From Chromera velia (lineage: Eukaryota; Sar; Chromeraceae): a DNA stretch of 24,168 nt. The notes under the pieces are model-generated. The model worked only from the letters and a program-made list of their open reading frames with translations, was not told where the DNA came from and did not search any database. Numbering within the stretch: the stretch's first letter is position 1; each line of letters starts with the position of its first letter. The stretch spans positions 1-24,168 of the forward strand of contig JAHBMJ010003656.1 of assembly GCA_018398765.1 (NCBI GenBank), read 5' to 3'. This document shows positions 21,327-24,168 of the stretch, in pieces. The translations under genes were made by a program, and so were the position numbers.

Positions 21327-21866
21327 GCGCCCACGCGTTCATACACACGCGCACGCACGACCAAATGCCATGTATATCACTTCCATGCATCCGTCTAGTC
21401 GTGTTTCCATTTGTATGCCTGTCTGCACCCCCGTGTTCTGCTTGCTCACATCTCTCAAGCATCGTGTCGTATTCTTTTTTGGCATCCGCGTCCCACAGGT
21501 AGTCCAAGCACTCCTCCACAGCCACGCCTGCATGCAGAGTGATGGCCAGAAAATGTTCGTAAGATCAAACTGAAAGTTTGCAAATCTGTGCGCCATCTTT
21601 TTCTTCTTTAGGCAGCAGCGTTATCAAACACCTCTCTTTGCAAATGCTCACGGAAAAGAAGCGGAGAGGCAACAGAAGAATGGGTGGGAGAGGCGAAAAT
21701 GCGATCGAGAAAGAAGGGCAGCGGAAAAGGAAACGAAATGAAGAGGGGGTACCCGACAACAGGGAAAACGGACAAGAGTCAGGAGGGAGGACAACGCTGA
21801 GAAGAGGGAGAGAGAGAGAGAGAGAAAGAGAGAGGGAGAGACAAAGAGAGACAAAGAGAAAGCAGA

Positions 21867-21911
<45 letters not shown>

Positions 21912-23389
21912 GGAGAGAGAGAGGGAGGGAGAGAGAGAGAGAGAGAGAGAGAGACAAAGAGAGACAAAGAGAAAGCAGAAGAGAAGAGAGAGAGAGAGAG
22001 AACCTCACCAAAAGACAACACACACGGATCGATGCCATCATGAACAAACATGTATTCATGAGAAGAAGGGGGGGAAGTAGCACACCCAGACAGACGAGGC
22101 GTTTCCTACTCCTCCGCGTCCTTCACCTGATCCCCCCCCCACCCCCTTTGCGTCCAACCCCTCCCTTCCTCAGACAAATAAATGCATACACGGACGGACA
22201 AACAGAGAAAACGGTACCACCGGAAAAACACGTAAACACACAGGGGCTCCCACGCGGACAGAAGAATCGTCACAGAAAGGTCAAGGGGTACAGCTACGGA
22301 GAGACCTGGCTACACAAAAACAAAAGTTGGAAGACAGACAGACAGACAGACAGGCAGACGACTGACTGACCATCACTTGCTGGAAGGGTCAAGGCGGCCC
22401 TACCGATGGGCGGCTCTCCATCGACATTCTTCTTGAACAGCTGACGGACAGACAGGGAAAGAGACAAGGAAAGGAAGAGAGGGATAAGGAAAACAATGAC
22501 AATCGGTCGAGAACCGTAGACAGAAAGACGCGCACTAAATGCCGACAAAGCAATGCATTGATTGATTAATGGGAAAGAGAGCGGGATCGAAAGATTTTTT
22601 TTCTTTTGCAACTTCTCAGTGAATGTTGTGGAGGGCTGTCAGAAGAGCTCGGCCCTTTTTCTTTCTCTCTTCTAGCCCCCAAACGCGCGCATTCCTGCAT
22701 GCACATCTTGTGACGGATTTGCAGATTTTTGACTCTGTGAAAACAACGACAGGAAGGCAGACACACAGATAGACAAACAGATCCTATCACAGGCAGACTA
22801 ACCAATCAACCGACCTTGAGAGTTTTGGATGAACCCTGATCAAGCCATCCGTTTTCTTTCGTTAGCTCCTCGTTGCTCAGTTTAACGATCTGCAAAACAA
22901 ATTTTGAAATGCTGATTCTATTGGTGACAAGTATAAATGAATTGTTTGAACGACGCGCTTTCTTGGTAGGTGAAAATGTTCATCTTGCTTCCTGCAGCAC
23001 AGCAGGACGACCGGGAAGCAAGAACAACAATTGCAGGTAAGTGACTTGACGAGAGAGACGTGAAAGTTGCAGCAGGACGCAAAGACTGAGTCAAGCCCTC
23101 ATGACTGCGCGTTGTGTACTCTTTCACTGGTATCGCCGTAGCAGATGGCAACGGTTTGGACAACTTCTCGGAAGGAGGGTCACTCAAGTAAGCAAGCAAG
23201 CAAAGAAATTCTCCTCTCGACTCATCTCGACCAGCCGACCTTCTCGCACAGCGTTTTGCCCAACTCGGCCCACTCTTCGCTTTGCTTGATTTGCTCGGGA
23301 GTGAACTCTTCTTCACCGACTGCAGCTGCTCCTTCGACCTCACCTGCCGATTGAGTTGAGAACAGGGACAGAGGAAGCTTCTTCAACAT
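19309..23389 (-). CDS. START-domain lipid-binding protein, 8 exons, ~260 aa
   Basis: START proteins (StAR-related lipid transfer, PCTP-like) bind a single phospholipid or sterol in a helix-grip fold. Exons: 23389-23240, 22889-22815, 22440-22371, 21527-21450, 20853-20744, 20357-20265, 19801-19739, 19452-19309 (783 nt). Every junction keeps phase. Family blocks in order: VEECLDYLWDADAKKEYDTM (exon 4); FYGRYGVSGRDLTSIVWKEK (exon 5), matching the family's V-S-x-R-D-F turn; IGSTSIEHPQTP and VRGKLH|LGGYDI (exons 6-7), matching the S-V-E-H-P and V-R-G motifs; ITYYNQVDLGNIPEWIL (exons 7-8) and the amphipathic C-terminal helix KVLLNVPKCLQKKHAEWL, which lids the pocket in START folds. Stop is TAG 19311-19309. 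Exon 5 seems to use a GC donor. ATG 23389 is the best start (MLKKLPLSLFSTQS, mildly amphipathic), but the frame stays open upstream, so an extra 5' exon is possible. Ligand unknown. Confidence 0.85.
20101..20145. repeat. (CA)n(GA)n microsatellite, START intron 6
   Basis: CA then GA on the plus strand; (TC)n(TG)n in the transcript. Confidence 0.95.
20360..20441. repeat. (CA)n(GA)n microsatellite forming the 3' end of START intron 5
   Basis: On the transcribed strand, (TC)n then (TG)n ends directly in GTGTGCAG, the acceptor of exon 6 (AG at 20359-20358). The microsatellite itself occupies the polypyrimidine-tract position. Confidence 0.95.
21292..21323. repeat. (CA)n microsatellite, START intron 4
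   Basis: About 30 bp of CA, (TG)n in the transcript. Confidence 0.95.
21801..22001. repeat. (GA)n microsatellite with an internal duplication, START intron 3
   Basis: About 200 bp of GA/GGGA. A block AGACAAAGAGAGACAAAGAG followed by AAAGCAGAAGAGAAG occurs twice (from about 21838 and about 21952), showing slippage of a unit of roughly 114 bp within the array. Confidence 0.9.
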
Positions 23390-24168
23390 AAAAGGTGCTC
23401 TTAAGAAAAATACGCATGCACAATACAAAGGAGAGAAAAACGAGTCAGCACAAAAGGAGACAAGCCAATAAATCACTTTTTGACTTGACACTGATCTGAC
23501 GTCAAAAGTTAGAGAGAAAGGGAGAGACGAACAGACAGACGAGCGCGCATACACATCCACGCATTCATCTCCGCACTCACTCCTCCCTCCCTCCCACGCA
23601 GAAAGAAAGAGAAAGAGAGACGGGGGGCCGAGGTAGAGGGAAAGAAACCAATACAGGCAGAAAGAAAAAGATAGGGAGGAGCTCTTCATAGAGAGAGTAC
23701 GCAAGGGACCTGTGCGTCTCTTGGGGCAGATTGTTGCTAGGGCATCATACCGCAGCTTCCAAGGAGCGGAACGAAAAGTGAACCAACTCCCTTACGGAGT
23801 CACTTGAAGCTTCTGACGGACCGACCCTTTGCCTTTGAAGTGCGCTCTCCTTCTCCCTCCGCGTCGGTCTCCTTCAACAGGCCAGGACCCAACTCTCGTG
23901 CAACTTCAGCAAACAGCCTCGATCTGCATTCAGTGCCGTGCCGTGCCATTCATTCAACGAGGACATGCATGACTATCTTTCTTTCAATCATTATCAGCTG
24001 ACATCTTGGTCTTACAAAACGAATCTTCGAACCAAAAGACAGAGAAGTCCGTGTGACTGTGGCTTGCTTTGTCCTTCTGAAACAGAGAAACGTTGACGGA
24101 GAGAGAGAGAGAGTGTTCACAAGAGAAGGAAGCACGATTTCATGAGATCATTCTGATCGAGGCAAAGC
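23390..24168. other. 5' flank of the START gene, no feature assigned
   Basis: Mixed sequence with GAAAGAGA-type purine patches on the plus strand. Minus-strand ORFs here (such as 23950-24135) have no recognisable family. The region may hold the START gene promoter, 5' UTR or a further upstream exon. I cannot locate any of these from sequence alone. Confidence 0.4.

Noticed and set aside
21565-22369. Long ORFs on both strands across GA/CT arrays (for example 21578-22369 and 21565-22083)
   Set aside because: Low-complexity Arg-Glu or Ser-Leu repeats from (GA)n read in all frames. They lie in START intron 3.
1-24168. CRISPR arrays, bacterial operons, rRNA or plastid genes
   Set aside because: None seen. 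The regular repeats are microsatellites or the 480-bp duplication, and the genes are intron-split eukaryotic genes.

Overview
This window is nuclear DNA from a eukaryote, most likely a protist or alga. It holds three intron-rich genes, long CA/GA microsatellites inside introns, AT-rich intergenic DNA with transposon-like repeats, and no bacterial operon structure. Gene content and splice style would suit a chromerid-like alveolate or another alga with microsatellite-rich introns. That placement is a guess. All gene models below were joined by eye, using reading-phase continuity and remembered family alignments.

Layout. (1) 1-1377, plus strand: intronic CT repeat, then the last exon of a purple acid phosphatase with a C-terminal membrane segment; its 5' part lies outside the window. 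(2) 1378-4276: AT-rich intergenic DNA with a ~480 bp tandem duplication carrying a MITE-like inverted-repeat element, and a GC-richer island with two unassigned ORFs. (3) 17284 down to 4277, minus strand: one 14-exon gene of about 2487 codons. It encodes an FPGT-like GDP-L-fucose pyrophosphorylase fused to a full-length fucokinase (FCSK/FKGP type), which itself has a second, degenerate pyrophosphorylase-like domain before its GHMP kinase domain. (4) 17285-19308: AT-rich intergenic DNA with a perfect 23 bp-arm hairpin and an inverted copy of a repeat also found near 4050. (5) 23389 down to 19309, minus strand: an 8-exon gene for a START-domain lipid-binding protein of about 260 aa, including a probable GC-AG intron. 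(6) 23390-24168: 5' flank of that gene.

Function. The fusion protein would carry out the L-fucose salvage route on one chain: L-fucose to L-fucose-1-phosphate (kinase), then to GDP-L-fucose (pyrophosphorylase). Its main novelty is having both the stand-alone FPGT architecture and the FCSK architecture in one polypeptide. The phosphatase and the START protein look like unrelated neighbours.

Splicing. Twenty introns fix an unusual splice signature. The donor has G at +5 in 19 of 20 but rarely A at +3 (often GTCNGT). The acceptor ends in GCAG in 17 of 20, often ATGCAG, with a weak pyrimidine tract.
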